Notes under the pieces: model-generated
Database searches by the model: none
Seen by the model: only the letters and a program-made list of their open reading frames with translations
Told to the model about the DNA's origin: nothing
Program-made: the position numbers and the translations under genes
Part shown: positions 51,972-60,841 of the stretch, in pieces
Position numbering within the stretch: the first letter of the stretch is position 1
Layout: every line of letters begins with the position of its first letter
From: JAICTV01 sp035634055
Lineage (GTDB): Bacteria; Planctomycetota; Phycisphaerae; Tepidisphaerales; Tepidisphaeraceae
Length of the DNA stretch: 60,936 nt
Assembly: GCA_035634055.1 (NCBI GenBank)
Contig: DASQDR010000239.1
Location: forward strand, 1-60,936
Direction of reading: 5' to 3'

Positions 51972-52094
51972 CCGTCGCGCTCGGCGCAGAGCCCGTTGTC
52001 GCCCCGCAGCCATCTTGTCCGCGGCCGCTGCTTGGGCGCGGGCGGTTCCCGCGCCCTTCCCCGCACCCTTCCTAGCCAGCGCCGCCTCCCTCGG

Positions 52095-52100
52095 TAGAAT
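52095..52100 (+). promoter_or_regulatory. Candidate -10 box (TAGAAT) for leaderless upp
   Basis: TAGAAT ends exactly 9 bases before ATG 52110. Same sequence and spacing as the box at 12439. Confidence 0.48.
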
Positions 52101-52109
52101 GCCCGCCCG

Positions 52110-52733
52110 ATGCAGAACGTCATCGTCATCGACCACCCCGTCGTGCAGACCAAGCTGACCGAGCTGCGCGACCGCTCGGCCAACCACCGGACGTTCCGCA
52201 CGCTGCTCAACCAGATCGCGTCGCTGATGGTCTACGAGGTGACGCGCGACTGGCCCACCGAGCCGCGCACGATCGAGACGCCGCTGGAATCCATGCAGGG
52301 CCGGCGGCTCTCCAAGCGCGTCACGCTGGTGCCGATCCTGCGGGCCGGGCTGGGGATGAGCGACGGCGTGCTCCGCATGCTTCCCGACGCGCGGCTCGGC
52401 CACCTCGGCGTCTACCGTGACGAACAGACCCTCGAGCCGGTCAGCTACTACCAGAAGCTCCCGCCCGACATCGCTCAGACCGAGGTGCTGCTGATCGACC
52501 CGATGCTCGCCACCGGCGGCTCGGGCTCGGCCGCCGTGTCCTTCCTGAAAAAGGCGGGCGTCACCGGCATGCGCTTCGTCTGCCTGGTCGCCGCGCCGGA
52601 AGGCATCCGCGCCCTGCACGCGCACCACCCGGAAGTGCCCATCTACTGCGCCGCCATCGACCGGCAACTGAACGAAAAAGGGTACATCCTGCCCGGGCTC
52701 GGCGACGCGGGGGATCGGATCTTTGGGACGTAG
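52110..52733 (+). CDS. upp: Uracil phosphoribosyltransferase
   Basis: Makes UMP from uracil and PRPP in pyrimidine salvage. 207 residues, the usual length. The start MQNVIVIDHPVVQTKLTELR is typical. Visible motifs are LVPILRAGLGMSDGVL near 72, the PRPP loop LLIDPMLATGGSG near 130 and the uracil-binding end YILPGLGDAGDRIFGT. Monocistronic, with a leaderless-type promoter, and followed 2 bases on by a long inverted repeat. Confidence 0.95.
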   Translation: MQNVIVIDHPVVQTKLTELRDRSANHRTFRTLLNQIASLMVYEVTRDWPTEPRTIETPLESMQGRRLSKRVTLVPILRAGLGMSDGVLRMLPDARLGHLGVYRDEQTLEPVSYYQKLPPDIAQTEVLLIDPMLATGGSGSAAVSFLKKAGVTGMRFVCLVAAPEGIRALHAHHPEVPIYCAAIDRQLNEKGYILPGLGDAGDRIFGT

Positions 52734-52734
52734 T

Positions 52735-52896
52735 GGGGGAAGCGACGGAGCGACGAAGGGACGAAGGGACGAAGGGAAAGCAGAGCCAATGCCAGTCGCC
52801 TTTGGTCCCGTCATGACAGCGCCGCCGCTCGCAGCCTTTCGCTGATCTGCTCTTTCCCTACGTCGCTTCGTCGCTCCGTCGCTTCGTCCCTCTCCC
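52735..52896. repeat. Inverted repeat built of GACGAAGG/CTTCGTCG words
   Basis: The left arm (52735-52785) iterates GCGACGGAGCGACGAAGGGA and ACGAAGGG. The right arm (52842-52896) reads CGTCGCTTCGTCGCTCCGTC and continues GCTTCGTCCCTCTCCC. It fills the gap between upp and the TerC gene, starting 2 bases after the upp stop and ending 8 bases before the TerC start. Confidence 0.75.
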
Positions 52897-52903
52897 TGAA
52901 CCC

Positions 52904-53791
52904 ATGCTCCAACAAACCTTCGATCCTCACGACCTCGCGGTGGTCGGCCTGCTCGTGGTTCTCGAGGGCGTGCTGTCGATCGACAACGCGCTGGTGCTCG
53001 GGCTGCTGGCCAAGCGGTTGCCCAAGCGCATGCAGGCCCGCGCGCTGACCTACGGGCTGGTCGGCGCGTTCGTCTTTCGCCTCATCGCCATCGCGACGGC
53101 CTCGTGGCTGCTGCACTGGCGGATCGTCAAGTTGCTCGGCGGCGGCTACCTGGTCTTCATCGCGGTCAAGCACCTGTTCTTCGAGGCGCAGGAGCAGAAG
53201 CCGGAGCACGTCGGCGTCGGCCCGGACAACGAGCCGGCCCTGATCGACGACCGGACCGGCGAGCCGATCGCGCCGGAGGACGCCGACGTCGAGATCAAGG
53301 AGCGCATCCCCGTTCCGCTCCCCGACGACACCCGCGCCGCCCCGGCCGACCATCCCGACACCGACGCCGTCGCGCGGCGCAAGTTCTGGGTGACCGTCGG
53401 CGTGATCGAGCTGACCGACATCGCCTTCGCGATCGACTCGATCCTGGCGGCCATCGCGCTGGTCGGCTCGGCCCCGGCGGGGCACGCCGGCACGCACCCC
53501 AAGCTCTGGGTCGTGCTCACCGGCGGCATGATCGGCGTGGTCCTGATGCGCTACGCGGCAGTCATCTTCATCAAGATGCTCGAGCGCTTCCCGCGCTTCG
53601 AGACCGCCGCGTACCTGTTGGTGATCGTGATCGGCGGCAAGCTCGTGATCGACTGGGCGGCCAACTCCGCTGAGCACCCTCACCGCGTGGACTTCCACAG
53701 CCCGAGCAGCCCGGCGTTCTGGACCTTCTGGATCCTCATGGTCGCCTGCTTCTGCGTCGGGTTCATCCCGAAGCGCACGGCGAGGGGATGA
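52904..53791 (+). CDS. TerC-family integral membrane protein
   Basis: 295 residues with about seven membrane helices. The family marks are LVVLEGVLSIDNALVLGLLA near 20 and VGVIELTDIAFAIDSILAAI near 168, both holding the conserved Asp residues thought to bind metal. A hydrophilic Pro/Asp-rich loop (about 95-155) separates the halves. TerC relatives include manganese exporters and tellurite-resistance factors; the substrate here is unknown. The start at 52904 gives a short soluble N-terminus. No clear ribosome site is seen. Confidence 0.88.
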   Translation: MLQQTFDPHDLAVVGLLVVLEGVLSIDNALVLGLLAKRLPKRMQARALTYGLVGAFVFRLIAIATASWLLHWRIVKLLGGGYLVFIAVKHLFFEAQEQKPEHVGVGPDNEPALIDDRTGEPIAPEDADVEIKERIPVPLPDDTRAAPADHPDTDAVARRKFWVTVGVIELTDIAFAIDSILAAIALVGSAPAGHAGTHPKLWVVLTGGMIGVVLMRYAAVIFIKMLERFPRFETAAYLLVIVIGGKLVIDWAANSAEHPHRVDFHSPSSPAFWTFWILMVACFCVGFIPKRTARG

Positions 53792-53912
53792 CGATTGACG
53801 ATGGATGATTGGAACTTGAAAGGCGCCGGCACGCACGCGCACGCACGCACGCACGCACGCACGGGGCGCGCCGTTCAAGTTCCAATCCTCAATCCTCAAG
53901 CGCAATCGCCAT
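53788..53912. repeat. Inverted repeat with internal (ACGC)n tetranucleotide run
   Basis: GATTGGAACTTGAA (53807-53820) pairs with TTCAAGTTCCAATC (53874-53887). Outer words GACGATTGACGATGGATGAT and CAATCCTCAAGCGCAATCGC are imperfect partners. The centre holds eight ACGC-type units (53831-53862). It starts at the TerC stop and ends 3 bases before the TPR-protein stop. Confidence 0.78.
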
Positions 53913-53914
53913 CT

Positions 53915-54892
<978 letters not shown>

Positions 54893-55058
54893 GCCACCTC
54901 CGTGTAGCCCCGCCGCCCGCGCCCGCGCCGGTTTCCGACCGGGCGCGCGCGGTGCCGGCGTCCGATAACGTAGGGGAAACCGGTCGTTTTGCAAGCAATC
55001 CGCGCCGCCCGTCCGCCCGCGAGCGCGGCGGGAGTTTGCCCATCTTCCCGCCCGTTCA

Positions 55059-55064
55059 TATGAT
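55059..55064 (+). promoter_or_regulatory. Candidate -10 box (TATGAT) for leaderless mlaE
   Basis: TATGAT ends 7 bases before ATG 55072. If used, it excludes the ATG at 55060, which lies inside the box. Confidence 0.45.
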
Positions 55065-55071
55065 CCGCCGC

Positions 55072-55893
55072 ATGCCCGTCGGGACGATCGAGCGCATCGG
55101 ACGCAACACCAACAACACGCTGGCGGCGTTCGGGGACTTCTCCGTCTTCGTCGCGCGCACCTTCCGCTGGCTCGCCACCGCCCTTAAGCCCAAGAACCTC
55201 CGACTGCTCTTCCCGCTCATGTACGAGGTGGGCGTGCGCTCGGTGCCGGTCATCTCCGTCACCGGCGCGTTCATCGGCATGGTGATGGCCGTCGAAACGT
55301 ACACCCAGTTCAAGGCCATCGGTCAGGAAGAGCGCATCGGCAGCGTGATCAGCGTTTCGGTGGTCAAGCAGATCGGCCCGGTGCTGGCGGCGGTCATGCT
55401 CGCCGGCCGCATCGGCGGCGCGCTCACCGCCGAGCTGGGAACCATGAACGTCACCGAGCAGCTCGACGCCCTGCGCGTGATGGGGTCCGACCCGATCCGT
55501 TACCTCGTCGTGCCGCGCTTTATCGTCTGCATGATCCTGCTGCCCATCCTGACCATCTACAGCGACCTGCTCGGCGTGCTGGGCGGGTGGGCGATCTCCA
55601 CGAAATTCCTCGGCGTCGGCGACCAGGCGTACTGGCAGTACTCCGCCCAGGGCACCGACACCTGGCAGATCATGGAAGGCGTCTTCAAGAGCTTCTTCTT
55701 CGGCGGGGCCATCGGCTTGATCAGTTGCTACAAGGGCTTCACCTGCGGCAGCGGCGCCTCCGGCGTCGGCCGCGCCTGCACCGAAAGCTTCGTCCTCAGC
55801 TTCATGGCCATCATCGTGCTCAACTTCTTCTTCGCCCAGATTCTCAAGGATTGGTACCTGACGATCTACGGCGTGCGCAGCTTGTTTGGATGA
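55072..55893 (+). CDS. mlaE: MlaE-family ABC permease (phospholipid transport)
   Basis: Inner-membrane permease of the Mla/Mce lipid-trafficking system, 273 residues. The motif MLAGRIGGALTAELGTMNVT, continuing EQLDALRVMGSDP near 125-150, is the family signature, and VISVTGAFIGMVMAVETYTQ precedes it. ATG 55072 (MPVGTIERIGR) is chosen because TATGAT lies 7 bases upstream; an ATG at 55060 adds four residues. Followed after 97 bases by mlaF on the same strand, with an inverted repeat in the gap. Confidence 0.92.
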   Translation: MPVGTIERIGRNTNNTLAAFGDFSVFVARTFRWLATALKPKNLRLLFPLMYEVGVRSVPVISVTGAFIGMVMAVETYTQFKAIGQEERIGSVISVSVVKQIGPVLAAVMLAGRIGGALTAELGTMNVTEQLDALRVMGSDPIRYLVVPRFIVCMILLPILTIYSDLLGVLGGWAISTKFLGVGDQAYWQYSAQGTDTWQIMEGVFKSFFFGGAIGLISCYKGFTCGSGASGVGRACTESFVLSFMAIIVLNFFFAQILKDWYLTIYGVRSLFG

Positions 55894-55990
55894 GATCGGG
55901 TTTCGGGGATCGGGTAAAGAACCCAAAGGCCACGCTACTCGCCCGACACCCGATCTTCACCCGACACCCGACACCCCAAACCCGACCCCC
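55894..55990. repeat. Inverted repeat of TCGGGTTTCGGGGATCGGGT type inside the mla operon
   Basis: The left arm (55894-55919) begins at the mlaE stop; the right arm (55941-55990) holds ACCCGATCTTCACCCGACAC and ACCCCAAACCCGA. It fills the mlaE-mlaF gap exactly. Confidence 0.72.
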
Positions 55991-56752
55991 ATGTCCTTCA
56001 TCGAACTCCGCAACGTCTCCAAGCGCTTCGGCTCCCTGGTGGTGCTGCGGAACCTCACGCTCGCCATCGAGAAGGGCCAGAGCCTGGTCGTGATCGGCGC
56101 CAGCGGCACCGGCAAGAGCGTGATGCTGAAGCACATCGTCGGGCTGCTCCGGCCCGACCACGGGGAGGTCTGGATCGACGGCCGGCGGATCGACAACCTG
56201 GCGGAGCGCGACCTGGTCGACGTGCGCACGCGCTTCGGCTTCCTCTTCCAGATGGGCGCGCTGTTCGACTCGCTCACCGTCGCCGAGAACGTCGCGTTCC
56301 CCGTGGTCGAGCACACGCACAAGCCGGCGGAGGAGATCGCCGCCATCGTCAAGACCAAGCTCCGCCAGATCGGCCTGCCCGACGCCGGCCCGAAGATGCC
56401 GGGCGAGCTGTCCGGCGGGCAGAAGAAGCGCGTTGCCCTGGCCCGGGCCATCGCGCTGGACCCGGAGGTGATCCTCTACGACGAGCCGACCACCGGGCTC
56501 GATCCGGTGCGCTCGGACGTGATCAACGAGTTGATCCTCAAGCTCCAGCGCGAGCTGCACGTCACCAGCATCGTCGTCACCCACGACATGAACAGCGCGT
56601 TCAAGGTGGCCGACCGCATCGTGATGCTCCACGAGGGACGCATCGTCTTCGACGGCACCCCCGACGAGATCCAAAAGAGCGAGGACCCGGACGTGAAGCG
56701 CTTCGTGCAGGGGGAAGCGGACGAGCGAGAGCTGGCGTCATTGAAGTTGTGA
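55991..56752 (+). CDS. mlaF: MlaF-family ABC ATPase (phospholipid transport)
   Basis: ATPase partner of MlaE, 253 residues. Walker A is GASGTGKSVM near 38-47, the Q-loop FLFQMGALFDSLTV near 90, the signature LSGGQKKRVALARA near 142 and Walker B ILYDEPTTGLD near 163. The switch His lies in IVVTHDM. FQMGALFDSLTVAENVAFP is characteristic of the Mla/Ttg2A subgroup. ATG 55991 directly precedes FIELRNVSKRF. Confidence 0.93.
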   Translation: MSFIELRNVSKRFGSLVVLRNLTLAIEKGQSLVVIGASGTGKSVMLKHIVGLLRPDHGEVWIDGRRIDNLAERDLVDVRTRFGFLFQMGALFDSLTVAENVAFPVVEHTHKPAEEIAAIVKTKLRQIGLPDAGPKMPGELSGGQKKRVALARAIALDPEVILYDEPTTGLDPVRSDVINELILKLQRELHVTSIVVTHDMNSAFKVADRIVMLHEGRIVFDGTPDEIQKSEDPDVKRFVQGEADERELASLKL

Positions 56753-56818
56753 AGCGGCCAGCCGCGCAAGCGCCCGAGCGCCGCTGGCAAGCCACACCTC
56801 CCGCGTTACCCGTCGGCC

Positions 56819-56836
56819 GGGCCGCTTGGGCGGCCC
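56819..56836. terminator. Hairpin between convergent mlaF and DUF1570 genes
   Basis: A perfect 7-base stem GGGCCGC/GCGGCCC closes a TTGG loop. There is only a weak T-rich tail (GATCTATTCC), so a terminator role is uncertain. Confidence 0.4.
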
Positions 56837-56860
56837 CGATCTATTCCGACGGCCGCGCCG

Positions 56861-58039
56861 CTACTTCCCCGCGTTGCTCGTCACCGTCACCTCCGTCACG
56901 CGCCCGCCGCTCAGCGTGAACTTGCCCACCAGCCGGGTCCCATCCTTAAGCGTGCACGCGACCGTCTGCGCCGCGCCGCTGGGCGACAGCGCGAGGGTGG
57001 CGCCGCGCTTGCGCAGCTTGGACGCTTCCTCGAACGCCTCCTTCAGCAGCGCGGGGGGGAGCCAGTCTCGCTCGTCGATCTTCAACGTGCCGTCGCGCGC
57101 GGCGGCGGACAGGTCTTCGAAGCTGCGAAACCGCTGCCGCTGCGCCGCCGCGCGCGCCAGGGTGCTGGTGAGGGTCTGCACGGTCGCCCGCGCGTAGAGC
57201 GCGACGCTGGCGTCGGCCTCCAGCGCGTTCCACCAGTCGGCCCAGCGCGCCTCGAAGCCGTCGGCGGGGCCGAAGTGGTCCAGCCACGCCCGCTCCCACG
57301 GCTGCCCGCGCCCGATGGCGCGCATGAAGTTGACGAACGGCTCCTGGTAGCGCCCGCCCTCGGCGTGCGCCAGGAAGTGCACCATCGCCCACGCCTGGTC
57401 GTAGTTCGCCTGCGTGAGCTGCGCGTTCCAGTCGGCGTGCGCCAGCGGGAGCATCTGGCGGAACGGGCGGTACTGCTTGGCGCGCACCAGCTTCTTGATC
57501 CGCGCCAGCCGCGCGGGCGGGACGATGCCGGTGACGAACGAATCGCCGGTGAACAGTCCCTCGGCAAAGTACTCGGCCATCCCCTCGTTCACCCAGATCG
57601 GCAGCCGCCCGCCGATCACGAACCGCGCGAACTGGTGAAAGCCCTCGTGCTGCACGACGTGCCACGTGTCGGCCGACACCTGCTCGCCGGCAATCGCCAT
57701 CAGCGTGTCGTTGCCGGGGTTGAAGAAGCCGGCGCTCCCCTCCATCCCGCCGGCGGCGAGGTAGTCCTCCTTCCGCCGGAACAGGTAGAACGGCAGCTTC
57801 TGGTTCACCTGCCCGGCGAAGCCGCGCGTGCGGCGGTGATACTCCTCGGCCATCCGCGCCATGCGCAGCTCCGCCTCGCGCAGCTCGTCGCCGGCCAGGT
57901 CGGTGTGGATGACGTAGTGCCGCCCCTCGTACCGCGGCAGCTCGCGCCGGACCTGCGCGGTCACGGGCGGCGCCGGCGGCGCGAGCGATGTGAAGCACAC
58001 CACTGCCGCGACGAGGATGAGTTGGAACCGCGGGCGCAC
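56861..58039 (-). CDS. Secreted DUF1570 / peptidase MA-like protein
   Basis: 392 residues. Signal peptide LILVAAVVCFTSLAPPAPPV. The centre has WHVVQHEGFHQFARFVIG near 125, an H-E-x-x-H zinc-binding motif, and PIWVNEGMAEYFAEGLFTGD about 25 residues later, whose Glu is the usual third ligand in gluzincins. QANYDQAWAMVHFLAHAEGG follows, as in DUF1570. A small C-terminal beta unit (TVACTLKDGTRLVGKFTLSG) ends the protein. Activity of the family is unproven, but the metal site looks complete. The GTG at 58039 gives the signal peptide. It lies between mlaF and the Mce gene on the opposite strand. Confidence 0.85.
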   Translation of the reverse strand: MRPRFQLILVAAVVCFTSLAPPAPPVTAQVRRELPRYEGRHYVIHTDLAGDELREAELRMARMAEEYHRRTRGFAGQVNQKLPFYLFRRKEDYLAAGGMEGSAGFFNPGNDTLMAIAGEQVSADTWHVVQHEGFHQFARFVIGGRLPIWVNEGMAEYFAEGLFTGDSFVTGIVPPARLARIKKLVRAKQYRPFRQMLPLAHADWNAQLTQANYDQAWAMVHFLAHAEGGRYQEPFVNFMRAIGRGQPWERAWLDHFGPADGFEARWADWWNALEADASVALYARATVQTLTSTLARAAAQRQRFRSFEDLSAAARDGTLKIDERDWLPPALLKEAFEEASKLRKRGATLALSPSGAAQTVACTLKDGTRLVGKFTLSGGRVTEVTVTSNAGK

Positions 58040-58335
58040 CGCGCGAATTGTACCCGCGGGCGGGCCGCCGCAACGTTGACGCAGCGCGCGCCCGCCGGCT
58101 CATTCGCCCGCCGCCGCACATTCCGTTTCAGCCGTCGGCGGCAACGGTCCGATAACGAAAGGGGCGGCCGGCGATCGGCGGGAACGTCACCCCCGCGCCG
58201 CCTACGCTCACTCCGGCCGCCGCGCGACCGCGGCGCGCTTGCCGCGCCAGCGGCGGGCCCGGCTTGCAACGCGGCAAGGCAGCGAATACAAGCATCCGCG
58301 ATTCTCTCTCTCGCGCGCGCACCGCACCACCAACG

Positions 58336-59304
58336 ATGTCCCCCTACCGTCGCAACATTCTCGTCGGCGTCACCGTTCTGGGGGCGATGATCACGCTCGG
58401 CTGGATGATCCTGAAGTTCGGGGATCAGCCCGCGCGCTTCTTCGCCACGCCCAGCCAGCCGCTTTTCTTCAACACCGACCGGGCCGACGGCCTCGGCGAG
58501 GGCTCGAGCATCACTTACCGCGGCGTGGTCGTCGGGCGGGTGAAGACGGTGGCGCGCTCGGAGAACGGGCAGGACGTCATTATCACCGCCGAGGTCGACC
58601 GCGCCCCGCCGCTGCCCGGCAACGTGCGCGGCGAGATCACCATGGTCAGCGCGCTCGGCGGCACGTCCACCATCGTGCTGGCGCCGACCGGCCCGACCGT
58701 GCAGGGGCAGCTTCAGCCCGGCGCCCGGCTCCAGGCCCACTTCGTCGGCTTGCAGTTCCTGCCGCCGGAGTTCGCGGACCTCGCGCGCGAGCTGCGCACG
58801 ACGGCCCAGCAGTTCCGCGAGTCGCAGGTCATCGCCCACATCGACCAGCAGGTGCAGCGCGCCGGCAAGGTGCTGGAATCCGCCAACCAGCTCATCTCCG
58901 ACCCCACCCTGCGCGACGACCTCAAGGCCACCATGGCCAACATCCGCGCCGCCAGCGAGACGATCAACAAGGTCGGCGGAAAGCTCGACAAGCTGGCCGA
59001 CGACGCCTCGGGCACCATGGGCGACGTCCGCACCACCGTCGCCAAGGCCGGCACCAACATCGACACCATCGGCAAGCAGGTCGGCGACCGCCTGACGCAG
59101 GTCTCCGCCACGCTGGACCACTTCCGCTCCATCGCCTCCAAGATCGACAACGGCAACGGGACGGCGGGGCAGCTCGTCAACGACCCGAAGCTGTATCAAG
59201 CCCTGGTCGATTCCTCCCTGCAACTCAACGCGACGATCGGCGACCTCAAACGCCTGGTCGAACAGTGGGAGCAGGAAGGGTTGCACTTCAAGCTGACGAA
59301 GTAG
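58336..59304 (+). CDS. mlaD: MlaD/Mce-domain protein
   Basis: Periplasmic lipid-carrying subunit anchored in the inner membrane, 322 residues. One N-terminal helix (ILVGVTVLGAMITLGWMIL), then the Mce domain: FNTDRADGLGEGSSITYRGV and VVGRVKTVAR. After it, a long helical region (about 160-300) with heptad-like Ala/Leu/Ile, as in Mce proteins that form a tunnel. ATG 58336 is chosen from the helix start. It is separated from mlaEF by the DUF1570 gene on the other strand. Confidence 0.88.
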   Translation: MSPYRRNILVGVTVLGAMITLGWMILKFGDQPARFFATPSQPLFFNTDRADGLGEGSSITYRGVVVGRVKTVARSENGQDVIITAEVDRAPPLPGNVRGEITMVSALGGTSTIVLAPTGPTVQGQLQPGARLQAHFVGLQFLPPEFADLARELRTTAQQFRESQVIAHIDQQVQRAGKVLESANQLISDPTLRDDLKATMANIRAASETINKVGGKLDKLADDASGTMGDVRTTVAKAGTNIDTIGKQVGDRLTQVSATLDHFRSIASKIDNGNGTAGQLVNDPKLYQALVDSSLQLNATIGDLKRLVEQWEQEGLHFKLTK

Positions 59305-59410
59305 GGCTGCGCGTGACGTGCCGGCATGGCGCAGAGCCATCGCGCCACTGGGTGGGTGGACAGGCGCGAACGCTGTCATCCCACAGCGTATTCACCCCCC
59401 CACCCAACGC

Positions 59411-59442
59411 AAAAAAGCCCGCGGATTGCTCCGCGGGCTTTG
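59411..59442 (-). terminator. Strong terminator for the rpmI-rplT transcript
   Basis: A 12-base perfect stem AAAGCCCGCGGA/TCCGCGGGCTTT (59414-59425 with 59430-59441) with a TTGC loop. On the minus strand it is followed by TTTTTT, so it serves rplT; it may also work for the convergent Mce gene. Confidence 0.92.
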
Positions 59443-59475
59443 TGCATTGATCCAAATGGTCGCGTCACCGCGGCT

Positions 59476-59859
59476 TTACGCCGCCGCCGCCTTCTTCTGC
59501 GGCGCCTGGATGTGCGGCCTGACCGCCGCCACGATGGCGTCGAACGCGGCCACGTCGCTGATCGCCAGCTCGCTGAGGATCTTGCGGTTCAGCGTCACGC
59601 CGCTGGCGGCCAGGGCGGGGATGAAGCGGTTGTAGTTGATCCCGCGCTCCTTCAGCGCCGCGTTCAGGCGGGTGATCCAGAGCGTGCGGAAGTGCCGCTT
59701 CTTCTGCCGGCGGTCGCGGTAGGCGTAGACGTCGGCCTTGCGGGTGAACTCCAGCGCCTGGCGGTAAAGCGTGCCGGGTCCGGCGCGGAAGCCGGACGCG
59801 CGCTTCAGGATGCGCTTGCGCTTTCGGGCGTGGGTCGGGCCACCGGTTGAACGGGGCAT
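59476..59859 (-). CDS. rplT: 50S ribosomal protein L20
   Basis: Essential early-assembly protein of the large subunit that also autoregulates its operon in many bacteria. 127 residues, slightly longer than the usual 118, with an Ala/Lys C-terminal extension (QAPQKKAAAA). Family core: THARKRKRILKRASGFRAGP, DVYAYRDRRQKKRHFRTLWI, TRLNAALKERGINYNRFIPA and LNRKILSELAISD. ATG 59859 has AGGA upstream; the open frame extends further upstream but with weak codon bias. The 209-base gap to rpmI holds a strong hairpin (60021-60041). Confidence 0.96.
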   Translation of the reverse strand: MPRSTGGPTHARKRKRILKRASGFRAGPGTLYRQALEFTRKADVYAYRDRRQKKRHFRTLWITRLNAALKERGINYNRFIPALAASGVTLNRKILSELAISDVAAFDAIVAAVRPHIQAPQKKAAAA

Positions 59860-60020
59860 GATCAGGTCCTTTCGGAAATCGATCTTCGCCGACGGGGATC
59901 TACTGCTCGGAGGCCGGAGCGGAAACTCACGGCTCCCAAAAGCGTCGATCCAGGCAACGAAAATCTCGCGTTGAGCCAGAGGCACTTCCTCGATCGACGG
60001 CCGATCGGGTGGCATAGCTG

Positions 60021-60041
60021 CACCGGCGACGCGCCGGCGCT
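60021..60041 (-). promoter_or_regulatory. Strong hairpin in the rpmI-rplT gap
   Basis: A 9-base stem GCACCGGCG (60021-60029) with CGCCGGCGC (60033-60041), loop ACG, lies 160 bases upstream of the rplT start. L20 is known to bind its own operon mRNA in other bacteria, so an autoregulatory role is possible but the motif is not recognised as such. Confidence 0.4.
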
Positions 60042-60068
60042 TTATCTCGTCGTGGTGACCGCCGCGGC

Positions 60069-60335
60069 TCAGCCGCCGGTCTGGGCGCCGCCCTTGCTGA
60101 CCTTGGTCCGGCGGATGCCGGCGCGGCCGGGGCTCTTGCTCAGGCCCATCAGCCGACGCATGTTCCGCGCCAGCCCCTCGAACAGCATCTCCGGGCGGCG
60201 CAGCTCCCGCTTCTTCTTCGGGCTGCGGCCCGACCGCAGGTGCGAAGTGAGCGAGTGGTATCGCTTCAGCTTGCCCTTTGCCGTCACCTTGAACCGCTTG
60301 GCGACCGCCTTGTTGGGCTTCAACTTGTAGGCCAT
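60069..60335 (-). CDS. rpmI: 50S ribosomal protein L35
   Basis: Small large-subunit protein. The typical core KLKPNKAVAKRFKVTAKGK and RYHSLTSHLRSGRSPKKKRELRR is present. The chain is 88 residues, about 20 longer than usual, with a basic C-terminal extension (LSKSPGRAGIRRTKVSKGG). ATG 60335 has AAGGA upstream. It precedes rplT on the same strand as usual. Confidence 0.95.
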   Translation of the reverse strand: MAYKLKPNKAVAKRFKVTAKGKLKRYHSLTSHLRSGRSPKKKRELRRPEMLFEGLARNMRRLMGLSKSPGRAGIRRTKVSKGGAQTGG

Positions 60336-60581
60336 CAGGTATCCTTCAAAGTAAACCGCCCCCGACGCTTCCGGTCGAGGGGGGCGGGGATGGTATCAGC
60401 GCGTGGGCGGCGCGTCCAGTGAACGGGGGAGGGACGGAAGGACGGAGGGACGGAGGCACGAAGTGGTGCGGAAGTGGGAGGGAGGGACTGCGGGGCTCAG
60501 AAATGGCGCAGGTCGGGACGGAGCGGCTATCGGACGGAGAGGACGGCGCCGGCGATGCAATGATGCGTGGGCGGCGAGTGG

Positions 60582-60670
60582 TGTCATCCCGAAGCGTACT
60601 CGCGAGGGATCTCGGGGCGGAGAAGTGGTCGCCTGCCCCAGATCCCTCGCGCGTACGCTTCGGGATGACA
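60582..60670. repeat. TGTCATCC...GGATGACA palindromic element, copy 3
   Basis: 89 bases. The arms TGTCATCCCGAAGCGTACTC and GCGTACGCTTCGGGATGACA are nearly perfect, with inner GCGAGGGATCT/AGATCCCTCGC. Three partial right arms (CGCTTCGGGATGACGTGCGA type) follow up to 60740. Confidence 0.85.
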
Positions 60671-60762
60671 TGCGGGCACACGCTTCGGGATGACGTGCGA
60701 GCACGCTTCGGGATGACGTGCGAGAGCGCATCGGGATGACGCGAGGACGTTTCAGGCTGAGA

Positions 60763-60836
60763 GCCCACCAACACCGCAGCCTCGAGCGCGATGCTCGAGG
60801 CTGGGTGCTTTAACTTCTCTTGTGGGCCCGGCGCGA
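60763..60836 (-). promoter_or_regulatory. Nested hairpin downstream of the probable infC stop
   Basis: The inner stem CAGCCTCGAGC (60777-60787) pairs with GCTCGAGGCTG (60793-60803). The outer GCCCAC/GTGGGC stem (60763-60768 with 60831-60836) encloses it with unequal internal loops. There is no T-run on either strand, so a simple terminator is unlikely. Function unknown. Confidence 0.45.
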
Positions 60837-60841
60837 TGACG

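Larger units (their letters stand above)
60336..60841. other. 506-base spacer between probable infC and rpmI
   Basis: No gene seen. It contains iterated GGACGGAGGG words (60421-60490), the third TGTCATCC palindrome (60582-60670), three degenerate CGCTTCGGGATGAC half copies (60682-60740) and a long hairpin (60777-60803). In most bacteria infC and rpmI are close together, so this spacer is unusual. Confidence 0.75.

Noticed and set aside
59860..60015. A 52-codon N-terminal extension of L20
   Set aside because: Codon bias is weak there, it has no L20 similarity, and ATG 59859 has a ribosome site and the conserved N-terminus.
60582..60740. Repeats near the right end considered as a CRISPR array or tRNA remnants
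   Set aside because: The copies are inverted or partial, spacing is irregular, and there are no unique spacers or tRNA arms.
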